The notes beneath the pieces are model-generated. The model made no database searches. It was not told where the DNA came from and saw only the letters and a program-made list of their open reading frames with translations. 64,000 nucleotides of DNA from Streptomyces liliifuscus (lineage in GTDB: Bacteria; Actinomycetota; Actinomycetes; Streptomycetales; Streptomycetaceae): contig NZ_CP066831.1 in the NCBI RefSeq assembly GCF_016598615.1, positions 10,540,001 through 10,604,000 on the forward strand, given 5' to 3'. Below, one piece after another: positions 23,182 through 30,369 of this stretch. Both the position numbers and the translations under genes were made by a program. Position 1 is the first letter of the stretch. The number at the start of each line of letters is the position of its first letter.

Positions 23182-24159
23182 ATGAAGAACACTCTCAAGA
23201 GCGCCGTTCTCGCCGCCGCCGCGGCGGGCCTTTCCCTCGTCACGGTCGCCACGGCGACGGAGGCGATGGCCGCGACCGCGCCGCTGTCCCGGGCCCGGAT
23301 CGTCACCCACTTCGACCTGGCCCAGGGGCAGATGCCGGAGAACGCCGTCATCGAACCGAACGGCTCCGTGGACGTCACCTTCGCTGCCGCCCGCCAAGTG
23401 GCGCGCATAGACCGGCGCGGCGCGACGCAGATCCTGGCAACGCTGCCGGCTCCCTCCGACGGCGGTGTCCACACCCCGGTGCTCGGTTTCCCCCTGACCA
23501 CGGGGCTCGTCCGTACCGACGACGGAACCCTGTACGTCCTCTACGCCACCGGCACCGCGGACCTGACCGGCCTGTGGCGGCTGAAGCCGGGGCGCAAGGC
23601 ACCCGAACGGATCGCCGCCCTCCCCGCCGACGGCCTGCCCAACGGACTTGCCTTCGATCCCCGCTCGCGCGCCTTCTACATCACGGACTCGGTCCTCGGC
23701 ACCATATGGCGAGTCCCCGCGAACGGTGGACGAGCGACGGCCTGGTCGACCGCACCGGAGCTCGCCGCACAGGGATTCCTCGGAGCCAACGGCGCACGCG
23801 TGCACAAGGGTTCGCTGTGGGTGACCAACCTCGACCAGGGCACCGTGCTGAGCCTCCCCCTCCGCGGCGGTCACCGCGCAAGCACACCGACCGTCAGGGC
23901 CACCGGACTTGAGGGCATCGACGACTTCGCCTTCACCGGCCGGGGCAACGAGATCCTCGCCGCACTCAACGGGCCCGGCACGGTCGTGCGCATCGCGGAC
24001 GACGGCACGCACACCACCGTCCTGGACTCCTCCGACGGACTGCAGAACCCCACCTCCGTGGCGATCCGCGGCAAGGACGTCTACGTGCCCAGCGCCGCCT
24101 ACCTCACCGCCACCGACCCCAACCTGCTCCACGCCCGCCTGGACCGTCACGGCCACTGA
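23182..24159 (+). CDS. Secreted SMP-30/gluconolactonase-like (beta-propeller) protein
   Basis: A 325-residue exported protein. Residues 1-31 form a Sec signal peptide with cleavage after AMA. The mature part is a six-bladed beta-propeller-like sequence (PNGLAFDPRSRAFYITDSVL, GSLWVTNLDQGTVLSLPLRG, NPTSVAIRGKDVYVPSAAYL), similar to ScyD/ScyE and SMP-30 proteins. Whether it has lactonase activity is unknown, as the usual metal ligands are not all clear. ATG 23182 has GAAGGAATC upstream. It lies 105 bases before the ECF41 unit and may or may not belong to it. Confidence 0.75.
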   Translation: MKNTLKSAVLAAAAAGLSLVTVATATEAMAATAPLSRARIVTHFDLAQGQMPENAVIEPNGSVDVTFAAARQVARIDRRGATQILATLPAPSDGGVHTPVLGFPLTTGLVRTDDGTLYVLYATGTADLTGLWRLKPGRKAPERIAALPADGLPNGLAFDPRSRAFYITDSVLGTIWRVPANGGRATAWSTAPELAAQGFLGANGARVHKGSLWVTNLDQGTVLSLPLRGGHRASTPTVRATGLEGIDDFAFTGRGNEILAALNGPGTVVRIADDGTHTTVLDSSDGLQNPTSVAIRGKDVYVPSAAYLTATDPNLLHARLDRHGH

Positions 24160-24177
24160 CCGCGCCGGCGATGTGGG

Positions 24178-24204
24178 TGTCACACTCTCGGCCCCGGCGG
24201 TGTC
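24178..24204 (+). promoter_or_regulatory. Candidate ECF41-type promoter
   Basis: TGTCACA at 24178-24184 is followed after exactly 16 bases by TGTC at 24201-24204. The published ECF41 promoter is TGTCACA-N16-CGTC, so the -35 part matches fully and the -10 part differs in one base. It lies 60 bases ahead of the CMD-fold gene of the ECF41 unit, the expected place for autoregulation. Confidence 0.7.
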
Positions 24205-24264
24205 TTCATGCCGAACAGGCCGACAGGGCCACAGGCCAACGGGCCTCCGGACAAGGAGAACATC

Positions 24265-24846
24265 GTGACACTGCGCATTCCGAAGGCGGAGCTTCCCACC
24301 GAGCTGAGGGAGACCACGATCGAGCAGTTCGGTGCCGTGCCCGAGCCCTTCGAAGTGACGGCGCACAACCCCAAGGTCGCCCAGGACTCCACGGAGATCG
24401 GGGCCAGGCTGAGCCAGTGGGACATGGCCGACGAAGGGCTCAAGACGTTCGCGCACATGGCGGTCGCGGCACAGGTCGGCTGCAGTTGGTGCCTGGACAT
24501 CAACTACTTCCAGGCGCTGAACAAGAACCTGGACCTGACCAAGGCGAGCCAGGTGCCGCGCTGGCGGGAGTCGGAGGTGTTCACACCGCTGGAGCGGGAG
24601 GTACTGGAGTACGCCGAGGCCATGACCAGTACACCGACGACCGTCACCGACGAGTTGTACGCGGGCCTGCTCGACCGGCTCGGTCCGGCGGCGATGGTCG
24701 AGCTCACCGCGGTCATCGGCTTCGCCAACATGGCGACCAGGAACAACACGGCACACGGGATCACGTCCCAGGGCTTCTCCGACGCGTGCGGGATTCCACT
24801 GGCGGCGCGTTCGGAGAAGCCCGGAGTGGTGTCGACGGCGACATGA
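24265..24846 (+). CDS. Carboxymuconolactone decarboxylase-like (AhpD fold) protein, ECF41 partner
   Basis: A 193-residue all-helical protein. The redox-like motif of the CMD/AhpD fold is GCSWCLDINYFQAL with a CxxC pair near residue 75. Proteins of this type are the usual target or partner genes of ECF41 sigma factors (the so-called COE enzymes). They may remove peroxides or protonated intermediates; the substrate is not known. GTG 24265 is supported by AAGGAG just upstream. Its stop overlaps the sigma gene start (ATGA), so the two proteins are made together. Confidence 0.88.
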   Translation: MTLRIPKAELPTELRETTIEQFGAVPEPFEVTAHNPKVAQDSTEIGARLSQWDMADEGLKTFAHMAVAAQVGCSWCLDINYFQALNKNLDLTKASQVPRWRESEVFTPLEREVLEYAEAMTSTPTTVTDELYAGLLDRLGPAAMVELTAVIGFANMATRNNTAHGITSQGFSDACGIPLAARSEKPGVVSTAT

Positions 24847-25709
24847 CCGAGGATCCCTTCCTCGCCCATCGCAGCCTGCTGTTCACGGTCGCCTACGAGA
24901 TGCTCGGGTCGGCGGCCGACGCGGAGGACGTACTGCAGGAGTCCTGGCTGCGGTGGGCCGACGTCGACCGTTCGCAGGTGCGTGACGCACGGGCGTATCT
25001 CGTCCGGATTGTCACTCGGCAGGCGCTCAACCGGCTGCGGACGTTGTCGCGCAGCCGCGAGGAGTACGTCGGTGAGTGGCTCCCCGAGCCGCTGCTGACC
25101 AGCCCCGATGTCGCCGAGGACGTCGAACTCGCGGAGAGCGTCTCGATCGCGATGCTGACCGTCCTCGAAACGCTCGGGCCGACGGAGCGGGTGGTGTTCG
25201 TACTTCGCGAGGTCTTCGAGATGCCGTACGGCGAGATAGCCGAGGTCGTCGGGAAGTCCGCGGCCACGGTGCGGCAGATCGGACGGCGGGCCCGCGGACA
25301 CGTGGCGGCTCGGCGGCCGCGGGTGCGGGTGAGCAGGTCCGAGCAGCAGGCCGTGGTGGAGCGCTTCCTGCTCGCGCTGCGCACCGGTCGGTTGCAGGAG
25401 CTGATGGAGGTCATGTCGCCGGACGTGGTCCTGATCGCCGACGGTGGCGGGATCGTGGCCGCCGTCGAGGCTCCGATCCACGGTGTCGAACTGGTGGCGA
25501 AGCTGCTCGCGCGTGCGGATCGGACGGTCACCCGCTTCGAGGCGACGGCCGTGTGGCTCAATGGGGCTCCCGCGGGCCGGGTCGAGGTCGCCGGCGAGCC
25601 GGCCGCGGTGAGCCTCGTGGTGGACGGCGGGCAGGTCACCCGGATCTACCTGGTGAGAAACCCGCAGAAACTGACACGGCTGGATGTGCGGGCCGAACTC
25701 ACCAGGTAG
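24843..25709 (+). CDS. ECF41-family RNA polymerase sigma factor (SigJ-like)
   Basis: A 288-residue sigma factor. Regions sigma2 (LFTVAYEMLGSAADAEDVLQ, residues 12-75) and sigma4 (LGPTERVVFVLREVFEMPYG, about 105-165) are normal. A long C-terminal NTF2-like extension carries the ECF41 marks WLPEP (about residue 80), DGGG (near 205) and NPQKL at the end. In this group there is no anti-sigma factor; the C-terminal extension itself controls activity. The gene overlaps the CMD-fold gene by four bases. A fitting promoter lies upstream of that gene, so the factor likely drives its own operon. The inducing signal is unknown. Confidence 0.93.
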   Translation: MTEDPFLAHRSLLFTVAYEMLGSAADAEDVLQESWLRWADVDRSQVRDARAYLVRIVTRQALNRLRTLSRSREEYVGEWLPEPLLTSPDVAEDVELAESVSIAMLTVLETLGPTERVVFVLREVFEMPYGEIAEVVGKSAATVRQIGRRARGHVAARRPRVRVSRSEQQAVVERFLLALRTGRLQELMEVMSPDVVLIADGGGIVAAVEAPIHGVELVAKLLARADRTVTRFEATAVWLNGAPAGRVEVAGEPAAVSLVVDGGQVTRIYLVRNPQKLTRLDVRAELTR

Positions 25710-25738
25710 GCCTGCTGCTCCGGCGATCGTGTGCTCCG

Positions 25739-25791
25739 GCGGTCGTGGGTGTTCCGGACGGTTCCCAACCGTCCGGAACACCCACGACCGC
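25739..25791. terminator. Bidirectional terminator with perfect 25-bp stem
   Basis: Arms at 25739-25763 and 25767-25791 are exact reverse complements around a CCC loop. The hairpin fills most of the 97-base gap between the converging ECF41 and SnoaL genes. This is an unusually long and perfect stem. Confidence 0.85.
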
Positions 25792-25806
25792 GTCGGCGAA
25801 CGGCGA

Positions 25807-26178
25807 CTAGTCGAGGCGCGAGACCTGGTAGTGGCTGATGTGCCAGTCCTCCGCCGTGCGCTTCACGATCACGCCGAGGCTGACGTCGAGTGTGGGCCGG
25901 TCGGAGAACGAGAAGTCCACGCTCAGATAGCCCAGTACGAGGTCGTCGGCGAGGCGTCTGGTCTCGACGATCCGGTACGCGGCCGTCAGACCGAGGGGTT
26001 GGGAGTCGTAGTAGTCCGCGATGCCCTGGCGCCCCACGCTGTAGGGGTGCAGTCCCTGGAAGATCGCGTCCTCGGTGAACAGGGCGGCGACCTTCTGCGG
26101 CTCGTGGCTGTCGACGGCGGCCTTCCAGCGGTCGAGGACGCCGCGCAGGACCGATGCGGTGTCTGTGGTGCTGTTCAT
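25807..26178 (-). CDS. SnoaL-like (SgcJ/EcaC type) protein
   Basis: A 123-residue NTF2-fold protein. The first helix LDRWKAAVDSHEPQKVAALF and the strand FTEDAIFQGLHPYSVGRQGI are typical of the SgcJ/EcaC group. Members are small oxidoreductase-like or binding proteins with uncertain chemistry. ATG 26178 has AAGGAG upstream. It follows the SDR gene by 69 bases on the same strand; this short gap is made of repeated GATGGGACTGATGGGGCTGA-like units. Confidence 0.82.
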   Translation of the reverse strand: MNSTTDTASVLRGVLDRWKAAVDSHEPQKVAALFTEDAIFQGLHPYSVGRQGIADYYDSQPLGLTAAYRIVETRRLADDLVLGYLSVDFSFSDRPTLDVSLGVIVKRTAEDWHISHYQVSRLD

Positions 26179-26247
26179 CCTGTTCTCCTTGCCGATGGGA
26201 CTGATGGGGCTGATCGGCTGCTGGGACCGACAGGCCCGATGGGACCG
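26179..26247. repeat. Low-complexity GATGGGAC/CTGATCGG repeat between two genes
   Basis: The gap between the SDR and SnoaL genes contains several imperfect copies of a GATGGGAC(C/T)G-like unit. No palindromic terminator is clear. The repeat may be slippage-prone. Confidence 0.35.
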
Positions 26248-26961
26248 TCAGTGACCGGCGCTCATGCCGCCGTCGACGTGGAGGATCTCGCCGGTGACGA
26301 ACGGCGCGTTCTCCAGGTAGATCACGGCGTCGACGATGTCGCTCCGCTCGCCCATCCGGCCGACCGGGTGCAGGGCGGCGAGGGACGCATGGGTCTCCTC
26401 GGGGTGCATGGGGGTCTTGATGGTGCCCGGAGCGACGGCGTTTGTGCGGATGCCGCGGGTGGCGTACTCGATGGCGAGGGACTTGGTGGCGGACTGCAGG
26501 CCGCCCTTGGTCAGCGAGGCCAGTACCGAGGGCACGTTGGCGTCGGCGTTGTCGACCAGGCTGGTGGTGATGTTGACGATGTGGCCGCCGCCGTGGGCGA
26601 GCATGTGCTCGACGGCCAGCTGGGTGATGCGGAAGAAGCCGGTGACGTTAACGCCCGTCGCGATGGCGTAGTCGTCCTGCGTGTAGTCCGTGAAGGGCTT
26701 GGCGACGAAGACACCCGCGTTGTTGACCAGGGTGTCGACGCGGCCGAACCTCTCCACACCGGCGGCGATGACGCGCTCGGCGGTCGCCGGGTCGGCGATG
26801 TCGCCCTGGACGGTCAGGATGTCCGCGTCGTCGGCGGGCGCGATGGTGCGTGAGGTGGCGACGACGGCGTAGCCGAGTTTGCGGTAGGCGTCGACCAGTC
26901 CGGCGCCGATGCCCTGCGATGCCCCGGTGATGACGGCGACCTTCTGGTGCTGTGCGTTCAT
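26248..26961 (-). CDS. SDR-family oxidoreductase, atypical catalytic site
   Basis: A 237-residue short-chain dehydrogenase/reductase. The glycine loop TGASQGIGAGLVDAYRK and NNAG are intact. In the catalytic helix the usual Tyr is absent: PSVLASLTKGGLQSATKSLA keeps the Lys but has Ala where Tyr is expected. Threonine/serine remains in NITTSL. This variant is recurrent among similar Streptomyces proteins as far as I remember, so it is probably a true subgroup. ATG 26961 has CCGGAG upstream. A 34-bp palindrome lies 40 bases before the gene. Confidence 0.85.
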   Translation of the reverse strand: MNAQHQKVAVITGASQGIGAGLVDAYRKLGYAVVATSRTIAPADDADILTVQGDIADPATAERVIAAGVERFGRVDTLVNNAGVFVAKPFTDYTQDDYAIATGVNVTGFFRITQLAVEHMLAHGGGHIVNITTSLVDNADANVPSVLASLTKGGLQSATKSLAIEYATRGIRTNAVAPGTIKTPMHPEETHASLAALHPVGRMGERSDIVDAVIYLENAPFVTGEILHVDGGMSAGH

Positions 26962-27000
26962 GGTGATCTTCTCCGGTTTGGGTGCGGATTCCTCGGCCGA

Positions 27001-27034
27001 TTTCCAACTAGTCAACCGGTCGACTATTTGGAAA
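27001..27034. promoter_or_regulatory. 34-bp imperfect palindrome upstream of SDR gene
   Basis: The 17-base halves TTTCCAACTAGTCAACC and GGTCGACTATTTGGAAA match at 15 of 17 positions with no spacer. A/T-rich arms with a TAGTC..GACTA core resemble an operator of a dimeric repressor (TetR- or MarR-like). It lies between the LysR gene stop and the SDR start. The matching regulator is not evident in the vicinity; the LysR gene product would usually bind a T-N11-A box. Confidence 0.6.
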
Positions 27035-27163
27035 GTAGGCGGATGCAGGAGGAGAAGTCAAAGGTCAGAGGGGGATGGCCAGGACCGGCTTCCTCCCAGC
27101 TGGTAGGGCTGGGCTCCCAGCGCAGGTCGGCGGGATGACGTGCGGGAAGACGCCGGTTGTCGG

Positions 27164-28087
27164 CTAGAGCTTGTGCGGGTCGCCGTCGGGCAGCCAGGCG
27201 GCAGGGCCGTGGATTCCGAGGTCGCCGACTTCGTCGCAGAGGGCGTCGGCGACGGCGAGTACGGCGGTACGGACCTCGCCGGCTCGCCTGACCAGGGACC
27301 AGGTCCAGTAGATCTCCGGTGCGACGACCGGGCGTTGGACGAGGTCGGGCGGCAGTGGAGTGGTCTGCCCCTTGGGGGAGTTGATGACCGGGCGGTCGCT
27401 GCGGCGTACGTGGTCGAAGAACGCGGGGCCTGTGATGCCGCCGTCGAAGATGCGTACCGCGTGAGCCCCGGTGTCGTGCGCCAGTTGCTCGGCATAGGTG
27501 TTCCAGGAGGACCACGAGGTGGTGTCGTCGTCGAGGAGGACGGCGGTGTCCTGGGCGGCCACCTCCCCGGTGTCGTCGCCGGATGCGACGGCGTAGAGCC
27601 GGTCGGCGCCGATGAGCCGGGCTTCCAGGCCGTGCCGCTCCACATCCTCGGACCGCACCCAGCACACGGCGAGATCCAGACTGCCGTCGGCGACCCGGGC
27701 GGCCTGGGTGTGCGAGGGCGCGATCCACGCGTCGATGTGCAGCTGTGCCACGGCGGAGGTGCGGGCGGTCAGGTCTGCCGGCAGCCAGTTGACGTAACCG
27801 AGCCGTACCGGATCCGAGCCGGACAGGCGGCGGGCGCGGTGCTGGAGATCGTCGGCCCGTTCCAGCAGGGCGCGGGTGTGGGGGAGCAGGGCGGAACCGG
27901 CCGGGGTGAGCGACACCGAACGGCGGTCACGATCGAAGAGGCGCACCCCGAGATCGCGTTCGAGCGCCTTGATCTGCTGGGACAGGGACGGGCCGGCGAT
28001 GAGCAGCCGCTCGGCGGCCCGGCCGAAGTTCAGCTCCTCGGCCACCGCCACGAAGTACCGCAGTTGGCGCAACTCCACGCCCGTCAT
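27164..28087 (-). CDS. LysR-family transcriptional regulator
   Basis: A 307-residue regulator. The N-terminal winged helix-turn-helix reads ELRQLRYFVAVAEELNFGRA, then PSLSQQIKALERDLGVRLFD. The C-terminal part has the periplasmic-binding-like effector domain (VRLGYVNWLPADLTART, DGSLDLAVCWVRSEDVERHG). LysR proteins usually control a divergent gene, here the muconolactone-isomerase-like gene 169 bases away, and themselves. ATG 28087 was used; GTG 28078 is a close alternative that would give MELRQLRYF. The ligand is unknown, perhaps an aromatic breakdown product given the neighbours. Confidence 0.92.
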   Translation of the reverse strand: MTGVELRQLRYFVAVAEELNFGRAAERLLIAGPSLSQQIKALERDLGVRLFDRDRRSVSLTPAGSALLPHTRALLERADDLQHRARRLSGSDPVRLGYVNWLPADLTARTSAVAQLHIDAWIAPSHTQAARVADGSLDLAVCWVRSEDVERHGLEARLIGADRLYAVASGDDTGEVAAQDTAVLLDDDTTSWSSWNTYAEQLAHDTGAHAVRIFDGGITGPAFFDHVRRSDRPVINSPKGQTTPLPPDLVQRPVVAPEIYWTWSLVRRAGEVRTAVLAVADALCDEVGDLGIHGPAAWLPDGDPHKL

Positions 28088-28256
28088 CGTACGTCCCGTA
28101 GGAGGCTGTACCTATCAGCAGCGAGGCAGCCGGTCGTGGCGCGGGCCCGGTGACGGGAGGACGATGACGGCCACAGGACGCGATCACCATCGCGGCGTTC
28201 GGTCCCCGCCGGACACCCCGTCGAGCGCCGGAAACCTCATCGAGCGGAGCAGGGCC

Positions 28257-28559
28257 ATGCGAGAGTTCCTGGTCGAGATCACGACCACTGTCCCCGAGGG
28301 AGCCGGCCAGGACGAGGTCGACCGGCGGCGCGCGGCCGAAGCCGTCCGTGCCCGGGAACTGGCCGCCACCGGCAACCTGGCGCGGCTCTGGCGCCCGGTC
28401 GGCGAACTGCGCAGCATCGGCATCTGGCGGGCCTCCGACGAGGAGGAACTCCACGCGAAGGTACTCGGCACACTGCCGCTTCGCCCGTGGATGACCTTCA
28501 CGGTCACCGCACTCCAGCCCCACCCCAACGACCCGGGCGGGAGCGACGCCGCGCGGTGA
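28257..28559 (+). CDS. Muconolactone delta-isomerase-like protein
   Basis: A 100-residue ferredoxin-like protein. The start MREFLVEITTTVP and the body ARELAATGNLARLWRPVGEL with the closing LPLRPWMTFTVTALQPHPND are the recognised signature of muconolactone isomerase-like proteins. The true catechol-branch enzyme acts between muconolactone and beta-ketoadipate enol-lactone. The rest of that pathway (catB, catA) is not in view, so this may be a stand-alone homologue with another substrate. ATG 28257 has GGAGCAGGG upstream. It is divergent from the LysR gene. Confidence 0.85.
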   Translation: MREFLVEITTTVPEGAGQDEVDRRRAAEAVRARELAATGNLARLWRPVGELRSIGIWRASDEEELHAKVLGTLPLRPWMTFTVTALQPHPNDPGGSDAAR

Positions 28560-28666
28560 CGGCTCGGCACGCGCCATGACTCCCGTTCACGGCCACCGCC
28601 ACCGTGCACTCGCCGCCGGTGTAGGGAGCATGGAACCAGCGGGCGTGCGGCGTACGTTGGGATGCC

Positions 28667-29263
28667 ATGCGGATCACGAAATACACCCATGCGTGTGTGC
28701 GGCTGGAACACGAAGGCCGGGTGCTGGTCATCGATCCCGGGACATGGAGCGAGCCGGCGGCCTTGATCGGCGCGGACGCCGTGCTGGTCACGCACGAGCA
28801 CGCCGATCACATCGACGTCCTTCGCCTGGCCGGGCTCGGCGTGCCGGTGTACGCCCCGGCCGACGCGGACATTCCACGGCTGGAGACCATGGGGGTGTCC
28901 TCGGGCACCGAGTTCACCGCCGCCGGCTTCCGAGTGCGAGCGGTCGGCGGGCGTCACGCGTTCATTCACGACGGCGAGCCGGACTGCGCGAACCTCGGCT
29001 ACGTCGTCGACGAGTCGGTCTACCATCCCGGTGACTCGCTCCACGTCCCTGAGCAGCCGATCGAGACGCTCCTGGTCCCGGCCCAGGGATCGTGGATGAA
29101 GATGGCCGAGGCGATCGACTTCATGAACGCGATCGAGCCGCAGAGGGCGTTCCCGATACACGACGCCCAGCTCAACGATCGCGGCCTCAACAGCGTCAAT
29201 GTCTGGCTCGCCGAGTCGACCGACTGTGACTACCGCTTTCTGGCGCCCGGCGAATCGCTCTGA
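28667..29263 (+). CDS. MBL-fold metal-dependent hydrolase
   Basis: A 198-residue metallo-beta-lactamase fold protein of the UlaG/YycJ-like group. The metal-binding motif is VTHEHADHIDV, with a further His in GGRHAFIH and an Asp in YHPGDSLH. A late HDAQLNDRG stretch closes the site. The substrate may be a lactone, phosphodiester or nucleic acid; I cannot tell. A TACGTT box lies seven bases before ATG 28667 and no ribosome-binding site exists, suggesting a leaderless mRNA. Confidence 0.9.
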   Translation: MRITKYTHACVRLEHEGRVLVIDPGTWSEPAALIGADAVLVTHEHADHIDVLRLAGLGVPVYAPADADIPRLETMGVSSGTEFTAAGFRVRAVGGRHAFIHDGEPDCANLGYVVDESVYHPGDSLHVPEQPIETLLVPAQGSWMKMAEAIDFMNAIEPQRAFPIHDAQLNDRGLNSVNVWLAESTDCDYRFLAPGESL

Positions 29264-29297
29264 GCCTGAACCTGGGCTTGGGCTTGAACCTGAGCCG

Positions 29298-30233
29298 TCA
29301 GTGGGCGATGCCGTCGATCAGGTCCCGGGCGCCCTGGCGCAGCAGAGCCACGGCGACGGAGGTGCCGAGGGTGGCCGGGTCGAGGGGGCCGGCCCACTCG
29401 TGGGCGTTGAGCTGGGTCTTGCCGTCAGGGGTGAACACGCAGGCGCGCAGGGAGAGTTCGCCGTTTCGCGCGGCCGTGGCGTAGCCGGCGATCGGGGAGT
29501 TGCAGTGGCCCTGGAGGACGTGCAGGAACATGCGCTCCGCGGTGGCTTCGCGGTAGGTGTCCGGGTCGCCGAGCGCGCTGACGGTGTCGATGGCCGTCGT
29601 GTCGCCCTCGCGGCACTGCAGGGCGAGGATGCCCGCGCCGATCGGCGGCATCATGGTCTCGGGGGAGAGGATCTCGCTGATCACATCGGTGCGGTCGATG
29701 CGCTCCAGGCCGGAGACCGCGAGCAGCAGCGCGTCCGCCTCACCCGCCGCGAGCTTGGCCAGGCGTCGGTTGGCGTTGCCGCGGAAGGGCACGCACTGAA
29801 GATGCGGGTGGGAAGCCGCCAACTGGGCGATGCGGCGCACCGAACTGGTGCCGATCCGGGTTCCGTCGGGCAGTTCGTCGAGGGTGAGTCCGCCGGGGTG
29901 GATGAGGGCGTCACGGATGTCGTCCCGCTTGAGGAACGCGGCGAACATGGTGCCTGCCGGGAGCGGCCGGTCGGCGGGCACGTCCTTGACGCAGTGCACC
30001 GCCAGGTCCGCCTCGCCGGCCAGGAGCGCGGCGTCGACCTCCTTGGTGAACGCCCCCTTGCCCTCGACCAGGGAGAGATCGCCCATCCACTTGTCGCCGG
30101 TCGTCTTCACGGGCACAACTTCGGTGCGCAAGTGCGGGTGGAGCGCTGCCAGTTCGCCTTGGACGCGCTTCACCTGGGCCAGCGCCATGGGCGAGTCGCG
30201 GGAGACGATACGGATCAGTTCAGGGACGGACAT
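29298..30233 (-). CDS. hemC: Hydroxymethylbilane synthase (porphobilinogen deaminase)
   Basis: A 311-residue enzyme that joins four porphobilinogen units into hydroxymethylbilane in haem, sirohaem and cobalamin synthesis. Features are the start IRIVSRDSPMALAQVKRVQG, the KTTGD and VHCVKDVP loops, GTSSVRRIAQL and the dipyrromethane-cofactor cysteine in LQGHCNSPIAGY. No other hem gene is nearby, whereas the housekeeping copy normally sits in a hemACDB-type cluster. So this is probably a second copy. ATG 30233 lies six bases after a TATCGT box, again suggesting a leaderless transcript. Confidence 0.93.
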   Translation of the reverse strand: MSVPELIRIVSRDSPMALAQVKRVQGELAALHPHLRTEVVPVKTTGDKWMGDLSLVEGKGAFTKEVDAALLAGEADLAVHCVKDVPADRPLPAGTMFAAFLKRDDIRDALIHPGGLTLDELPDGTRIGTSSVRRIAQLAASHPHLQCVPFRGNANRRLAKLAAGEADALLLAVSGLERIDRTDVISEILSPETMMPPIGAGILALQCREGDTTAIDTVSALGDPDTYREATAERMFLHVLQGHCNSPIAGYATAARNGELSLRACVFTPDGKTQLNAHEWAGPLDPATLGTSVAVALLRQGARDLIDGIAH

Positions 30234-30326
30234 GCCGACACGATAGACCCTTGGAGCCACTGGTTCGTCATCCACCCGAACGTGCCGACGGCGTCGGACT
30301 CGCCGCCTGAGGCAACAGCGGCCTTA

Positions 30327-30366
30327 CCGGCGCGCGGCCCGGCCCCCGGCCCGGGCCGCGCGCCGG
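30327..30366. terminator. Strong hairpin terminator after the AraC gene
   Basis: Perfect 16-bp arms (CCGGCGCGCGGCCCGG / CCGGGCCGCGCGCCGG) flank an eight-base loop. The hairpin lies just downstream of the AraC-like gene and separates it from hemC on the same strand. Confidence 0.75.
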
Positions 30367-30369
30367 ATG

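Noticed and set aside
20621..28559. Polyketide or terpene biosynthetic cluster
   Set aside because: Oxidoreductases and SnoaL-like proteins are present, but no synthase, cyclase core or carrier protein is found.
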